Assembly: GCA_947472885.1 (NCBI GenBank) | Contig: CANJBX010000003.1 | Location: 28,700 to 92,699, forward strand | Origin: Hyphomicrobiaceae bacterium | GTDB taxonomy: Bacteria > Pseudomonadota > Alphaproteobacteria > Rhizobiales > Xanthobacteraceae | DNA length: 64,000 bases | Direction of reading: 5' to 3' | In this document: in pieces, positions 9,221 through 18,490 of the stretch | Position numbering within the stretch: position 1 is the first letter of the stretch | How the letters are laid out: each line of letters opens with the position of its first letter | Made by a program: the position numbers and the translations under genes | The notes under the pieces: model-generated | Databases searched by the model: none | Seen by the model: the letters and a program-made list of their open reading frames with translations, nothing else | Told to the model about the DNA's origin: nothing

Positions 9221-10891
9221 CTAGGCGTAGTCGCGCGTGGCCGCCGCCTGCGACACCATGCCGGTGCGGACGTCCTCGGCGATTTCCTTCTTGTCGCGCT
9301 TCCTGGGATCGCCCCAGCCGCCGCCGCCGGCGGTCAGGAATATAAGGCGGTCGTCTTTCTCCAGCGGTAGCCCCGTGGCCTTCAGCAGCTTTTCCTCGCT
9401 GCCGTCGGCGCGGATCAGCGTTGCCGCGTTGACCGCGCCCGGCTTGCCGCCGTTCAGTCCCCATGGCGGGTCTTTGGTGCGTTCGCAATTGACGTTGGCC
9501 GACGCGCTTTGCAGCGCGCGATAGGTCAGTTCGACACCAAGCCCGCCGCGATGCTGACCGGCGCCGCCGGAGTCCTGCCGCAGCGTGAATTTTTCGATCA
9601 GGAACGGATACTGGATTTCCTGCAATTCGACCGGCGCATTGCGCACGTCGCCCTGACAGATCGAGACGGAAGCGCTTTCGCCGTCTTCCTGCGGACGGCC
9701 GCCCCAGCCGCCACCAAAGATATTCATGAGCAGGAAGCGCTGGCCGTCTGGCCGGAATCCGCTGATCGAGCAGCCGCCCATGTCGCCCTTGTGCGCGGCG
9801 GGAATCCGGTCTGGCAGCGCGGGCGCAAGCGCCTTCAGGATCGTATCGATCACGGTCGGCAACGGGATACTGTAGAGCCCGAGCGCCGCCGGATGCTTTG
9901 CGTTGAGAAGCTTGCCTTCCGGCAAAATGATTTCGAGCGCACGGAAGCAGCCTTCGTTTACCGGGGCCTGAGGCTGCGTCACGTTCTTGAAGGCGATGCG
10001 TGCTGCGGCAAGACCGCCCGAATAACCGGAATTGAGCGGGCCGGGCACCTGATCGTTCATTTCGGAAAAGTCGATGACCATGCGCTCGCCGTCGATGATG
10101 ACTTTGACCTTGATGAGAATTTTGAGGTCGAGGTTACGGCCATCGTTGTCGAGGTAGCTTTGGGCCTCATAGGTGCCGTCCGGAATTTTTGCGACGAAGC
10201 TGCGGACTTCGCGGTCGGTGCGGTCCCAGATTGTCTCGATGCAAGACGAAACCGTCTCGGTGCCGTAGCGCTTCACCAGTTCGGCAAAGCGCCGTGCGCC
10301 GAGCTGCGCCGACGCCATCTGCGCGCGCAGGTCGCCCAGCGCGGCATCGGGGAAGCGCAGGTTGTCGGTGATGATCTGCCACAGCGTGTCGTTGCGCTTG
10401 CCGGCCTCGTAGATCTTCAGCGAGCGGAACTGGATGCCTTCCTGATAGATCTCTGTCGTCTGCACGGAGCCGAAGCCGACACGCATGCCGCCAATATCCA
10501 CCCAGTGCGCACGGCTTGCCGCGAACGCGACGACCTTGCCGTCGTGGAAACACGGCGCGTAGATGACGACGTTGTTGAGATGCTGGCCGCAGACGCCGCC
10601 GTGGTTCATGATGATGACGTCACCGGGGTGAAAGCCGTCAAGGCCGTAACGCTCGATGCCGTCCTTCACGGCGACGCCGAGGTCGGCGAGGAAGATCGGC
10701 AGACCGCCCTGGTTCTGCGAAATCATCCGGCCGTCGATATCGATCAGGCCGCAGCAGAAATCGCGCACCTCATAGATCATCATGTTGTAGGCTGATTTGC
10801 ACAGCGCCGTCGCCATTTCCTCGGCATAGGCATTGATGGCGTTGCGTACGACTTCGGCGGTGATCGGATTGACCTGAATATTGGTTGTCAT
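9221..10891 (-). CDS. hyuB: Hydantoinase B/oxoprolinase family protein
   Basis: This is the HyuB subunit of an ATP-dependent hydantoinase/oxoprolinase/acetone carboxylase-type enzyme, 556 aa. The chosen start gives MTTNIQVNPITAEVVRNAI and places the ATG 8 bp after the hyuA stop; the track ORF adds 28 residues of hyuA antiframe sequence. Family blocks include DVIIMNHG (near residue 85) and GGGGWGDPRKR at the C-terminus. With HyuA it would open or carboxylate a cyclic amide or ketone at ATP cost. The substrate is not predictable. Confidence 0.9.
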   Translation of the reverse strand: MTTNIQVNPITAEVVRNAINAYAEEMATALCKSAYNMMIYEVRDFCCGLIDIDGRMISQNQGGLPIFLADLGVAVKDGIERYGLDGFHPGDVIIMNHGGVCGQHLNNVVIYAPCFHDGKVVAFAASRAHWVDIGGMRVGFGSVQTTEIYQEGIQFRSLKIYEAGKRNDTLWQIITDNLRFPDAALGDLRAQMASAQLGARRFAELVKRYGTETVSSCIETIWDRTDREVRSFVAKIPDGTYEAQSYLDNDGRNLDLKILIKVKVIIDGERMVIDFSEMNDQVPGPLNSGYSGGLAAARIAFKNVTQPQAPVNEGCFRALEIILPEGKLLNAKHPAALGLYSIPLPTVIDTILKALAPALPDRIPAAHKGDMGGCSISGFRPDGQRFLLMNIFGGGWGGRPQEDGESASVSICQGDVRNAPVELQEIQYPFLIEKFTLRQDSGGAGQHRGGLGVELTYRALQSASANVNCERTKDPPWGLNGGKPGAVNAATLIRADGSEEKLLKATGLPLEKDDRLIFLTAGGGGWGDPRKRDKKEIAEDVRTGMVSQAAATRDYA

Positions 10892-10899
10892 GGTCGGCC

Positions 10900-12951
10900 T
10901 CAGTTGTGTTCGGCAAGCGTGATGACGATGTGGCCCGACGGGTCGATCACGGCGCGATCGCCCGGCGGCAGCCACGTCGTCGAGTTCGGTTCTTCAATGA
11001 CGGCCGGACCAACGATTTCAGTGCCGGCAGCCAGACCTGGACGCCAGACGATGCGGGCATCGAGCGGTTTCGCCGGATCGTCAAACACAACGGCACGGCG
11101 CTGTTCCGGCGCGACTTCTTCCGGCTGCCATGGCGCCGAAAGCCACGCGCCGATGACGTCCTGCATGCGCGCGATGGTGACGACGAGGCGCAGGTTGACG
11201 ATCTCGATAGACTGGTCCGGCGCGGCGTGTCCGTAACGGCGGTCGTGCTGCGCGTTGAATTTCTGCTGCGTGCCGGAAATGTCGCTCGACAGGTCTTCCG
11301 GCTTCTCAACCGGAATCGCAATCGTGTGCTCCTGGCCGCGATAGCGCAGGTCGGCGGCGAACTCAAACTTGCCGTCGGTGTGGCCATCGCGCGCCAGCGC
11401 GTCCTTGCCGGATTGGCGGAGGTCATCGAACGCGCGCTTGGCATCGGTAAGCTGGATGCGCTTGAGTTCACCTACCAGCGTGCGCACGAAGTCCTGCCGC
11501 CAGTTCGCCATCAGCATGCCGAGCGCCGAGAAATTGCCCGGCAGCTTGGGAATGATGACACGCGGGATCGAGATTTCACGCGCAATCGAAACGGCATGCA
11601 GCGGGCCTGCGCCGCCGAATGCGATCATCGTGGTGTCGCGCGGATCGATGCCGCGATTGACCGACACGGCGCGCACCGCAAGCGACATGGCATTGTCGGC
11701 GATGGTGGCGATGCCGAGCGCGGCGGTCATGGTGTTGAATCCGAGCTTGTTGCCGACCTTGGCGTCGATGGCCTTTTCCGACAGCGATTTATCGAGGCTC
11801 ATGCCGCCGCCGAGGAAGCGATTGCCGTTCAGCCGCCCAAGTACGAGGTTGGCGTCGGTGATGACAGGGTTCTCGCCGCCGCGCCCATAGCAGGCAGGGC
11901 CGGGGTCCGCCCCGGCACTGACGGGGCCGACATGCAAACCGCCGCCATCGTCAACCCAGGCGACCGAGCCGCCGCCCGCGCCGACTTCGATGATATCGAC
12001 GACCGGCAACTGCATCGGCTGGCCCGTGAAGGCATCGCCGATGACATAGCCTTCTTCAATCGGCGCGATGCCGTTGGTAATGAGTGTGCACTTGGCGGTG
12101 GTACCGCCCATGTCGAAGCCGATGGCCTGTTCGATGCCGAGGAATTTCGCGAGATAGCCCGCGCCGATCATGCCGGCCACGGGGCCGGATTCCATCATGG
12201 CGACCGGCTCCTGCCGCGCCTGCTCGATGGACATGGTGCCGCCGTTCGAGCGCATGATCGCGATCTTGCCGGCGAAATTCGCACTGCGCGCGAAGCTCTC
12301 GAATTTGCCGAGATAACGTGACACGCGCGGGCCGACGAAGGCGTTGAGCGCGGTGGTGGACGTGCGCTCGTATTCACGGAACTCGCGCAGGATCTCGTGG
12401 CTCAAGGTCACGAACAGGTTGGAATGTTTTTTGCGCAGGATTTCACCCGCCGCCTGCTCATGCACCGGATTGGCGTAGGCGTGCAGAAAGCAGATCGCGA
12501 CGGCTTCGATGTCAAGCTTCGCAAGCTGTTCGCCGAGCGTTGCGATGGTTTTGGTTTCCATCGCGGTCAGCACTTCGCCGGCGGCATTCATGCGCTCGCG
12601 GACTTCAAAAGTCAGTTCGCGCGGCACCAGTGGCCGGGGGCGGTGGAAGAACAGGTTGAAGGCGTCGGGCCGGTTGCCGCGTCCCATGAAATAAACGTCG
12701 CGGAAGCCCTCGGTGGTAATCAGTGCGGTCTTGGCGCCGCTGCGCTCCAGCACGGTGTTGATCGCGATGGTCGAGCCATGCAGCATTTCCGTCATGGTAG
12801 CGACATCGCACCTGGCGATCCGCAGCGCGTTGGCTGCGCCTTCGGTCGGATCGGCCGGGACGGTCGAGGTCTTGGACGTGATGATAGCGCCGTTCTGGTA
12901 TCCGACGAGGTCGGTGAACGTGCCGCCGATATCGATGCCGACAATACTCAA
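10900..12951 (-). CDS. hyuA: Hydantoinase/oxoprolinase family protein, ATP-binding subunit
   Basis: This is the HyuA subunit, 683 aa, close to the family length. The N-terminal actin-like motif VGIDIGGTFTDLVGYQNG is the Hydant_A_N signature. The central GFDMGGTTAKCTLI and VGAGGGSVAWVDDGGGL belong to the Hydantoinase_A domain. It precedes hyuB and follows a Bug-type binding protein on the same strand with only a 75-bp gap. The three genes probably form one operon under the divergent LysR regulator. The specific reaction is not predictable, since the family includes N-methylhydantoinase, 5-oxoprolinase and acetone carboxylase. Confidence 0.92.
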   Translation of the reverse strand: MSIVGIDIGGTFTDLVGYQNGAIITSKTSTVPADPTEGAANALRIARCDVATMTEMLHGSTIAINTVLERSGAKTALITTEGFRDVYFMGRGNRPDAFNLFFHRPRPLVPRELTFEVRERMNAAGEVLTAMETKTIATLGEQLAKLDIEAVAICFLHAYANPVHEQAAGEILRKKHSNLFVTLSHEILREFREYERTSTTALNAFVGPRVSRYLGKFESFARSANFAGKIAIMRSNGGTMSIEQARQEPVAMMESGPVAGMIGAGYLAKFLGIEQAIGFDMGGTTAKCTLITNGIAPIEEGYVIGDAFTGQPMQLPVVDIIEVGAGGGSVAWVDDGGGLHVGPVSAGADPGPACYGRGGENPVITDANLVLGRLNGNRFLGGGMSLDKSLSEKAIDAKVGNKLGFNTMTAALGIATIADNAMSLAVRAVSVNRGIDPRDTTMIAFGGAGPLHAVSIAREISIPRVIIPKLPGNFSALGMLMANWRQDFVRTLVGELKRIQLTDAKRAFDDLRQSGKDALARDGHTDGKFEFAADLRYRGQEHTIAIPVEKPEDLSSDISGTQQKFNAQHDRRYGHAAPDQSIEIVNLRLVVTIARMQDVIGAWLSAPWQPEEVAPEQRRAVVFDDPAKPLDARIVWRPGLAAGTEIVGPAVIEEPNSTTWLPPGDRAVIDPSGHIVITLAEHN

Positions 12952-13026
12952 GAGATTACCTGCTGATCGTTGTGAGGGTGCGTTGGAAAATGTCTCGGCG
13001 GATTTAACGGGGGCGCGGGCCAGCCG

Positions 13027-14019
13027 TCATTGCTGCTCGATTTTTGCAGCTTTGACGTAGCCTTCCCAGGCGGCCTTATCCTTGATGAGCTGCGCCTGGC
13101 CTTCTTCGGGCGTCGTGATCCACGGATCGCCGCCAAACTTGTTGACGAACTGGCGGGTTTCTTCCGTTGCCTCGATCTCGTTGAACCACTTGTTTAGTTG
13201 CTCGATGATCGGTCTTGGCGTTGCGGACGGTAACATCACCGCGAACCAGCCGAACAGTTCGACGTTAACGCCTTGTTCCTTCATTGTCTGCATGTCTGGA
13301 AGCGCTTGCATCCGCTTGCCGGTCGAGACCGCCAGCATACGGAGGCGGCCTGCCTGCGATTGAACGATGGCCGACTGCGGATCGATCATGCCGTAGTCAA
13401 CGGCGCCGCTGGCGAAATCGTTGAGTGTATCGTTTGCAGTACGGTAGGGAACATCGACGGCTGTGACTCCAGTCGCCACCTTGTAGAGTTCACCCATTAC
13501 TTTGCCGACCGTGTTCGATTCAGCGTAGCTTGCCTTCTCCCCCTTGGCTTTCATCGCCTCGGTTAGTTCCCTGAGGTTTTTGTGGGGGCTGTTGGCTGCA
13601 ACCATGACCATGAAGGGCTGTATGTTGAGCGTGGCGGCGACCTGTATATCCTTGACGGGATCGAGCGGCGGCTTCTTGAACAGCCAGTAGTTGGCAGCCA
13701 CCGCTGAGCCAGCGTGGATATAGATCGTATAGCCATCGGGCTTCGCCCGCGCGGTGTATTCGGTCGCGATGTTGCCGGCCGCTCCGACCTTGTTCTCGAT
13801 CAGTATCGTGGCCCCGGATTTTTCCCGCAATTTTTCGCCGAAATAGCGCACCATGATGTCTGCGCCACTCCCGGGTGGGAATGCGCAGATAAGGCGAATG
13901 TCCTGGGATGGATATTTTTGCGCAGATGATGTCGTCGGCGTCGCTACCAGCAGGGCGGCGAGGACTGCAGATCCAATTAACGATGAAAGTTTCGCGCTGC
14001 CCGATGTTCCCTGTGCCAT
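13027..14019 (-). CDS. Bug/TctC-type tripartite tricarboxylate transporter substrate-binding protein
   Basis: This is a periplasmic solute-binding protein of the Bug (TctC) family, 330 aa. An N-terminal signal peptide ends near SSAQ, about residue 34. The following KYPSQDIRLICAFPPGSGADIMVRYF is the diagnostic ligand-binding start. The family binds carboxylates and amides. No tctA or tctB membrane genes are in the window, so it is an orphan binding protein or it shares membrane subunits elsewhere. It is the first gene of the hyuAB operon and is divergent from a LysR regulator. Confidence 0.9.
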   Translation of the reverse strand: MAQGTSGSAKLSSLIGSAVLAALLVATPTTSSAQKYPSQDIRLICAFPPGSGADIMVRYFGEKLREKSGATILIENKVGAAGNIATEYTARAKPDGYTIYIHAGSAVAANYWLFKKPPLDPVKDIQVAATLNIQPFMVMVAANSPHKNLRELTEAMKAKGEKASYAESNTVGKVMGELYKVATGVTAVDVPYRTANDTLNDFASGAVDYGMIDPQSAIVQSQAGRLRMLAVSTGKRMQALPDMQTMKEQGVNVELFGWFAVMLPSATPRPIIEQLNKWFNEIEATEETRQFVNKFGGDPWITTPEEGQAQLIKDKAAWEGYVKAAKIEQQ

Positions 14020-14151
14020 CCCCGTTCCCTTTTCGCAGTGTCTGTTGCCAGGCCGGCCAGGTTGAAGGCTGCTGATGCCGGCCGACCTTCACTCACCATG
14101 AAACTGGACACAACCGGAAGCGGAAGCAATCGGGCGAAGGCTCTATTGTTC

Positions 14152-14167
14152 ATAGTCTATAGACTAT
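14152..14167. promoter_or_regulatory. Perfect 16-bp palindrome, likely LysR-type operator
   Basis: ATAGTCTATAGACTAT reads identically on both strands. It lies 13 bp before the lysR ATG, in the 161-bp gap to the divergent Bug/hyuAB operon. It has the ATAG-N8-CTAT symmetry expected of a LysR-family binding box. Its position suits autorepression plus control of the divergent operon. Confidence 0.6.
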
Positions 14168-14180
14168 ATGTTTTGGTCCC

Positions 14181-15083
14181 ATGCATGTCAGCTTGCGACG
14201 CCTGGAAGTCTTCATTGCCGTAGCGGATTCCGGGAGTTTTTCCGGCGCGGCCAATCAGCTTGATATAGCCCAGCCTTCCGTCAGCGCCCATATCCGCGGG
14301 CTGGAGCGGGAGGTCGGCGGCGCGGTCTTTGAGCGGCAACGGGGGCGCAAGCCCGTGCTCACCGATCTCGGCCGCAGTGTGCGCGAACATGCCCGTGAAC
14401 TGCTTGCGGAGGCCGAAGACCTGCGCGCGGACGTCGTCAGCATTCGCGGAATGGAGGGGAAGCGGCTGGTGCTTTCCTGCCAGCGCTCGCTGGCGAATTT
14501 CGCGCTGAAGGACCAGATCACCCGTTTCGCCCTGACGCGTTCCGATATCCAGCTCACCATCAGAATTGGCACACAGGAAGACGTGGTTGGCGATGTCCGG
14601 GACGGCATTGCCGACGTCGGCTGTTTCCTGAGCAATGAAGAAATACGGGGGTTAAGCTCGCAGGTGATCGGCGGACAACGGCTGCGCATCGTTGGCGCGC
14701 CCAACCATCCGCTCGCCCGCAAGCGTCGCGTCAAGGCGGCCGAGATCGCCAAACATGGATTTGTGGCGTCGCCGCCTGGCACGCCATTCGGCCGAACGGT
14801 GAACCGCCTCTTGAGCGGCATTGGCATCCGCGACGTTCGGGTCGTGGCGCGGGTGACCGAGTATCAGTTCATGCGCGAACTGGTGGCGGCGGGCGTGGGC
14901 CTCTCTTGCGCGCTCGAAAGCAATATCGAAGCCGATGTTCGCGCGGGCGCATTGAGCCTCATCGACATCAACGCTGCCGATCTGGTGATCGGGATTCGAT
15001 TGATTAGTTCGCCGAGCCGGCCGTCATCTTCACAGATGACGACATTGATCGAATATCTGAAGACCTCCGCGCCGAAGCTTTGA
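14181..15083 (+). CDS. LysR family transcriptional regulator
   Basis: This is a DNA-binding regulator, 300 aa, the typical LTTR length. The N-terminal winged helix-turn-helix spans about residues 3 to 60 (LRRLEVFIAVADSGSFSGAANQLDIAQPSVS). The effector-binding (periplasmic-fold) domain follows from about residue 90. It is divergent from the Bug/hyuAB operon with a perfect palindrome between them, so it most likely controls that operon in response to its substrate. The effector is unknown. Confidence 0.92.
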   Translation: MHVSLRRLEVFIAVADSGSFSGAANQLDIAQPSVSAHIRGLEREVGGAVFERQRGRKPVLTDLGRSVREHARELLAEAEDLRADVVSIRGMEGKRLVLSCQRSLANFALKDQITRFALTRSDIQLTIRIGTQEDVVGDVRDGIADVGCFLSNEEIRGLSSQVIGGQRLRIVGAPNHPLARKRRVKAAEIAKHGFVASPPGTPFGRTVNRLLSGIGIRDVRVVARVTEYQFMRELVAAGVGLSCALESNIEADVRAGALSLIDINAADLVIGIRLISSPSRPSSSQMTTLIEYLKTSAPKL

Positions 15084-15111
15084 CGGCGCGCGCGGAGGCC
15101 GGAGTTTGTGA

Positions 15112-16221
15112 CTATTTCTGCGCGTCCTCGGGACGAATGGCCCATGCGCCGCCAGCCGGCACTGCGACCTTGACCTGATCGCCGACCTTGAGGCCGAGGA
15201 TCGCGGGCGCTTCGATATTGATCCGCACGCCACTGGTCTCGATGGCGATCGAGGTGCGCGGGCCACGGAAGATCGAACTCACGATCTTGCCGGTCCACGA
15301 CAGCGCGCCGTCGGCGGCCTGATCGCCGACGCGGACGCTTTCCGGCCGGACCAGGATAAGGACGCTCTCACCGGGCTCGAATTTCTCGGAGGCGCGCGCC
15401 TTGCCTTGCCAGCCGTTGCCGTTGACGGTGAGCTGGAAATACCTGGTGCCGGCCTCCGGTTCACAAGCGGATACCTTGGCGTCGAGCAGGTTCGGGGAAC
15501 CGAAAAACGCAGCGACCATGCGGCTGACCGGGCGCTGATAGATTTCTTCCGGCGCGCCGATTTGCAGGATATGGCCGCCGTGCATGACCACGACGCGATC
15601 CGAAAGCGCCATGGCTTCTTCCTGATCGTGCGTCACGTAAAGGCTGGTGATGCCGAGGCGCTTTTGCAAGGCGCGGAATTCATCACCCATCTGGGTGCGC
15701 AGCCGCGCGTCGAGGTTTGACAGCGGCTCGTCCAGCAGCAGCACTTCCGGTTCGAACACCAGCGCGCGCGCAATCGCGACGCGCTGCTGCTGGCCGCCCG
15801 AAAGGGCAGGTGCCGGGCGCTGGGCAAATTTGTCCATCTCGACGAGGCGGAGCGTCGCCATCACGCGCTGCTCGATCTCGGCCTTGGACTTGCGGCGGAT
15901 GCGCAGCGGATAGGCGACGTTGTCGAACACCGTCATGTGCGGCCAGATCGCGTAGGACTGGAACACCATGCCGAGCTGGCGATGGTCCGGCGGCACGAAA
16001 AATCCCTTTTCGGCGTCGCTCACCACACGGTCGCCGATGCTGATGCGGCCCCCGGTGTTCTGCTCGAGGCCCGCGACCATGCGCAGCGTCGTCGTCTTGC
16101 CGCAGCCGGACGGCCCCAGCAGCGTAACGAACTCGCCACGCTCGACTTTCAGATTGACGCGATTGACGGCGATGACGTCGCCAAACGTGCGGCTTACGTC
16201 TTCGACCAGAACTGCAGACAT
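15112..16221 (-). CDS. ABC transporter ATP-binding protein (Fe3+/spermidine-putrescine type)
   Basis: This is an importer ATPase with a C-terminal TOBE domain, 369 aa. Walker A is GPSGCGKTT near residue 38, the signature is LSGGQQQRVAIARAL, and Walker B is VLLLDEPLSNLD. The D-loop and the H of THDQEEAMALSD follow. The TOBE region occupies about residues 280 to 365. It lies 64 bp downstream of the permease gene on the same strand. It converges with the lysR gene. Its partner binding protein is probably the gene at 19805. The ligand is unknown and need not be iron. Confidence 0.92.
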   Translation of the reverse strand: MSAVLVEDVSRTFGDVIAVNRVNLKVERGEFVTLLGPSGCGKTTTLRMVAGLEQNTGGRISIGDRVVSDAEKGFFVPPDHRQLGMVFQSYAIWPHMTVFDNVAYPLRIRRKSKAEIEQRVMATLRLVEMDKFAQRPAPALSGGQQQRVAIARALVFEPEVLLLDEPLSNLDARLRTQMGDEFRALQKRLGITSLYVTHDQEEAMALSDRVVVMHGGHILQIGAPEEIYQRPVSRMVAAFFGSPNLLDAKVSACEPEAGTRYFQLTVNGNGWQGKARASEKFEPGESVLILVRPESVRVGDQAADGALSWTGKIVSSIFRGPRTSIAIETSGVRINIEAPAILGLKVGDQVKVAVPAGGAWAIRPEDAQK

Positions 16222-16285
16222 CCCACCCTCCGGAAGCCCCGTATTCGGCGGGGCGGCTGTTTTTCTAGTTTATATGCCGTGAATT

Positions 16286-18067
16286 TCAAAGCGTACTGAT
16301 GCGCTGTTTGATCAGCTTGAGCTGAACCCAGCGGAAAAAGATCACCAACAGCATCATCATGAGGCCGATGACGCTGACCTGTTCCGCCTGCCCATTTGCC
16401 CACAGCTTGAGGAGCGTCACGGACAGGACTTCCGAGCCCACCGAATAGAGCAGGATCGACGCCGATAGCTCGCGAATGATGCCAAAGAACGTGAGGACCC
16501 AGCCCACCGCGAAGGAGGGCCACGCCAGCGCGATCAGGATGCGCCACAGGGTCTGCCACCAGCTTGCGCCGTGGACGCGGGAGCATTCCTCGAGATCGAA
16601 TGAAAGCTGATGGTAAGCGCTCGACATCACGCGCACGGAAATCGGCGTGCCGAGCGCCATGTAGGCCAGCAGCAGCGCCCAGATCGTGCCGTAGATCGGG
16701 ATTGGGCCGGGCAGCATCGCAAAGGCCCAGAGAAAGCCGACGCCCAGCACCATGCCGGGCATCATCCACGGCAGCCAGGCAAGGGCGTCGATCAGCTTGC
16801 GGCCGCGCCAGCGCGTGCGCACCGTGACATAAGCGATGATGCCGCCAAGGATCATGGTGGCCGTCGCGCCAAGCAGGCCGAGCAGCATGGTGTTGGAGAG
16901 CGAACGCCAGAAGTCCTTGTTCTGCATCACGGCGGAATAGTGATCGAGCGTCAGCATGTCCCAGCTGTAGAAGCCGAAGAACTTGAAGAACGAGCCGACC
17001 GCGAGTTGCCCAACCGGCAGCACGACGGTGATGATGAAGAACAGGATGCAGAACGAGAATGTCACCCAGCGCCATGGACCGAGCTTGGTGATGTTCGGCG
17101 AATAGCCCTTGCCGGTGACGGTGGTGTAGCTGCGGCCGCGCAGCAATATCCATTGCCAGATCACCAGCAGGAACATGCCGGCCATGATCGCGAACGACAG
17201 CGCGGTGGCGTATTGGTATGCCGGCGTCGCACGGTGGTTGATGGCGTTGTAGATTTCGGTGGTGATGACCGTGATGCCGGCGGGCAGGCCGAAGAACAAG
17301 GGCGACTCGAAGGATTCGATGCCGCGGATCAGGCTCAGCATGAATGACGACACAATCGCCGGCAGCATCAGCATGAAGGTGACGCGGCGGAACGTGAACC
17401 AGCGCGATGCGCCGCACATGCGGCTGGATTCCTCCAGCGACGGATCCATGGCGCGGAACGAGTCGACGATGAACAGGAACAGGAACGGCGTCGAATATTG
17501 CATCATGTGCCAGACGATGCCGCCGTAGGAATAGACGTTGATCGGCGAGTCCGTTGTGCCGGTCATCCATTGCCACGCCATATTGATGACGCCGACCTGC
17601 TTGTTGCCGAGCATGCCCCACGCCATGGCGGTGAGGATCGGCGGGATGAAGAACGGCAGCGTGATGAGCACTTCGAGTACGCCGCGGCCCGGCGTGTCGG
17701 TACGCGCGCAAATCCAGGCGAGCAGCACGGCGAGCGTGATGGCGGGAATCGTCTTGGCGAAAGAGATGCCGACGGTGTTGATCAGGATCAGGACGTTCTC
17801 GGCGCTGAGAACCTGGCGATATCCGTCGAGGTTGAACTCGCCGGCCATGCCGGGCGGTGTCGAATGCAGCGAGCCGTAGAACAGCATCGACAGCGGATAG
17901 AGCGTCAGGAATGACAGGATCAGCAGCAGGATGCCGATGCCGATGTTGCGGCCGAGCGATGTGCTGGCGATGTGCGAGAGGATTCCGGTCTTGGGCGTCA
18001 GCGGACGGCGCAACGCCCCGGCAAACTTGCCGTCTGGACTACCACCCGCATCTGCAACAACCGCCAT
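16286..18067 (-). CDS. ABC transporter permease with two fused MetI domains (Fe3+ type)
   Basis: This is a membrane permease of 593 aa with two copies of the BPD_transp_1 domain, like the SfuB/FbpB proteins. Two EAA-loop motifs are visible: EESSRMCGASRWFTFRRVT and EECSRVHGASWWQTLWRIL. The track ORF begins at 18112, but the Met at 18067 (MAVVADAGG) is 7 bp after the Rieske stop and is the natural start. The fused architecture means no second permease gene is needed. Confidence 0.92.
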   Translation of the reverse strand: MAVVADAGGSPDGKFAGALRRPLTPKTGILSHIASTSLGRNIGIGILLLILSFLTLYPLSMLFYGSLHSTPPGMAGEFNLDGYRQVLSAENVLILINTVGISFAKTIPAITLAVLLAWICARTDTPGRGVLEVLITLPFFIPPILTAMAWGMLGNKQVGVINMAWQWMTGTTDSPINVYSYGGIVWHMMQYSTPFLFLFIVDSFRAMDPSLEESSRMCGASRWFTFRRVTFMLMLPAIVSSFMLSLIRGIESFESPLFFGLPAGITVITTEIYNAINHRATPAYQYATALSFAIMAGMFLLVIWQWILLRGRSYTTVTGKGYSPNITKLGPWRWVTFSFCILFFIITVVLPVGQLAVGSFFKFFGFYSWDMLTLDHYSAVMQNKDFWRSLSNTMLLGLLGATATMILGGIIAYVTVRTRWRGRKLIDALAWLPWMMPGMVLGVGFLWAFAMLPGPIPIYGTIWALLLAYMALGTPISVRVMSSAYHQLSFDLEECSRVHGASWWQTLWRILIALAWPSFAVGWVLTFFGIIRELSASILLYSVGSEVLSVTLLKLWANGQAEQVSVIGLMMMLLVIFFRWVQLKLIKQRISTL

Positions 18068-18074
18068 CACGCAC

Positions 18075-18488
18075 TCACATTTCGACGATGATATAGTTTT
18101 CTTCCACCGCAACCTTGAAAGTGTCGATCACGTAGGGGCCTTTGAGCAATTCTTCTCCGCCCTCAACCGAGACGGCGTATTGCCGCACGTAGGTGTTCTC
18201 CGGGTCGCACCAGGATTGCCCGGTGCGAACGTCGAATTCCCAGCCGTGCCACGGGCACTTCAGGAGTTCGCCCTGGCGGACCAGGCGGTAGTCACCGGGT
18301 CCGTCGGACAGTGCGAGCCCGCCAAGCCTGCCCTGACACAGGGAAGCGCCGGCGTGCGGGCACTTGTTGGCGAGCGCGAAATACTCGCCCTTGATGTTGA
18401 AGACGCCGATTTCGCGGCCCTTCACGGTTACAATCTTGCTGTTGCCGGGGGCAACTTCACCGACGGAGGCGACGACGTGACGGCTCAT
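18075..18488 (-). CDS. Rieske [2Fe-2S] ferredoxin-like protein
   Basis: This is a small soluble Rieske protein, 137 aa. The cluster ligands are visible as CPHAG (Cys43, His45) and CPWHGW (Cys78, His81). Such proteins act as electron carriers to ring-hydroxylating dioxygenases. No oxygenase alpha subunit or reductase gene is in the window. It lies 2 bp after the amidohydrolase stop and 7 bp before the permease start, so all are in one operon. An oxygenase elsewhere, or a non-oxygenase role with the amidohydrolase, is possible. Confidence 0.9.
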   Translation of the reverse strand: MSRHVVASVGEVAPGNSKIVTVKGREIGVFNIKGEYFALANKCPHAGASLCQGRLGGLALSDGPGDYRLVRQGELLKCPWHGWEFDVRTGQSWCDPENTYVRQYAVSVEGGEELLKGPYVIDTFKVAVEENYIIVEM

Positions 18489-18490
18489 AC

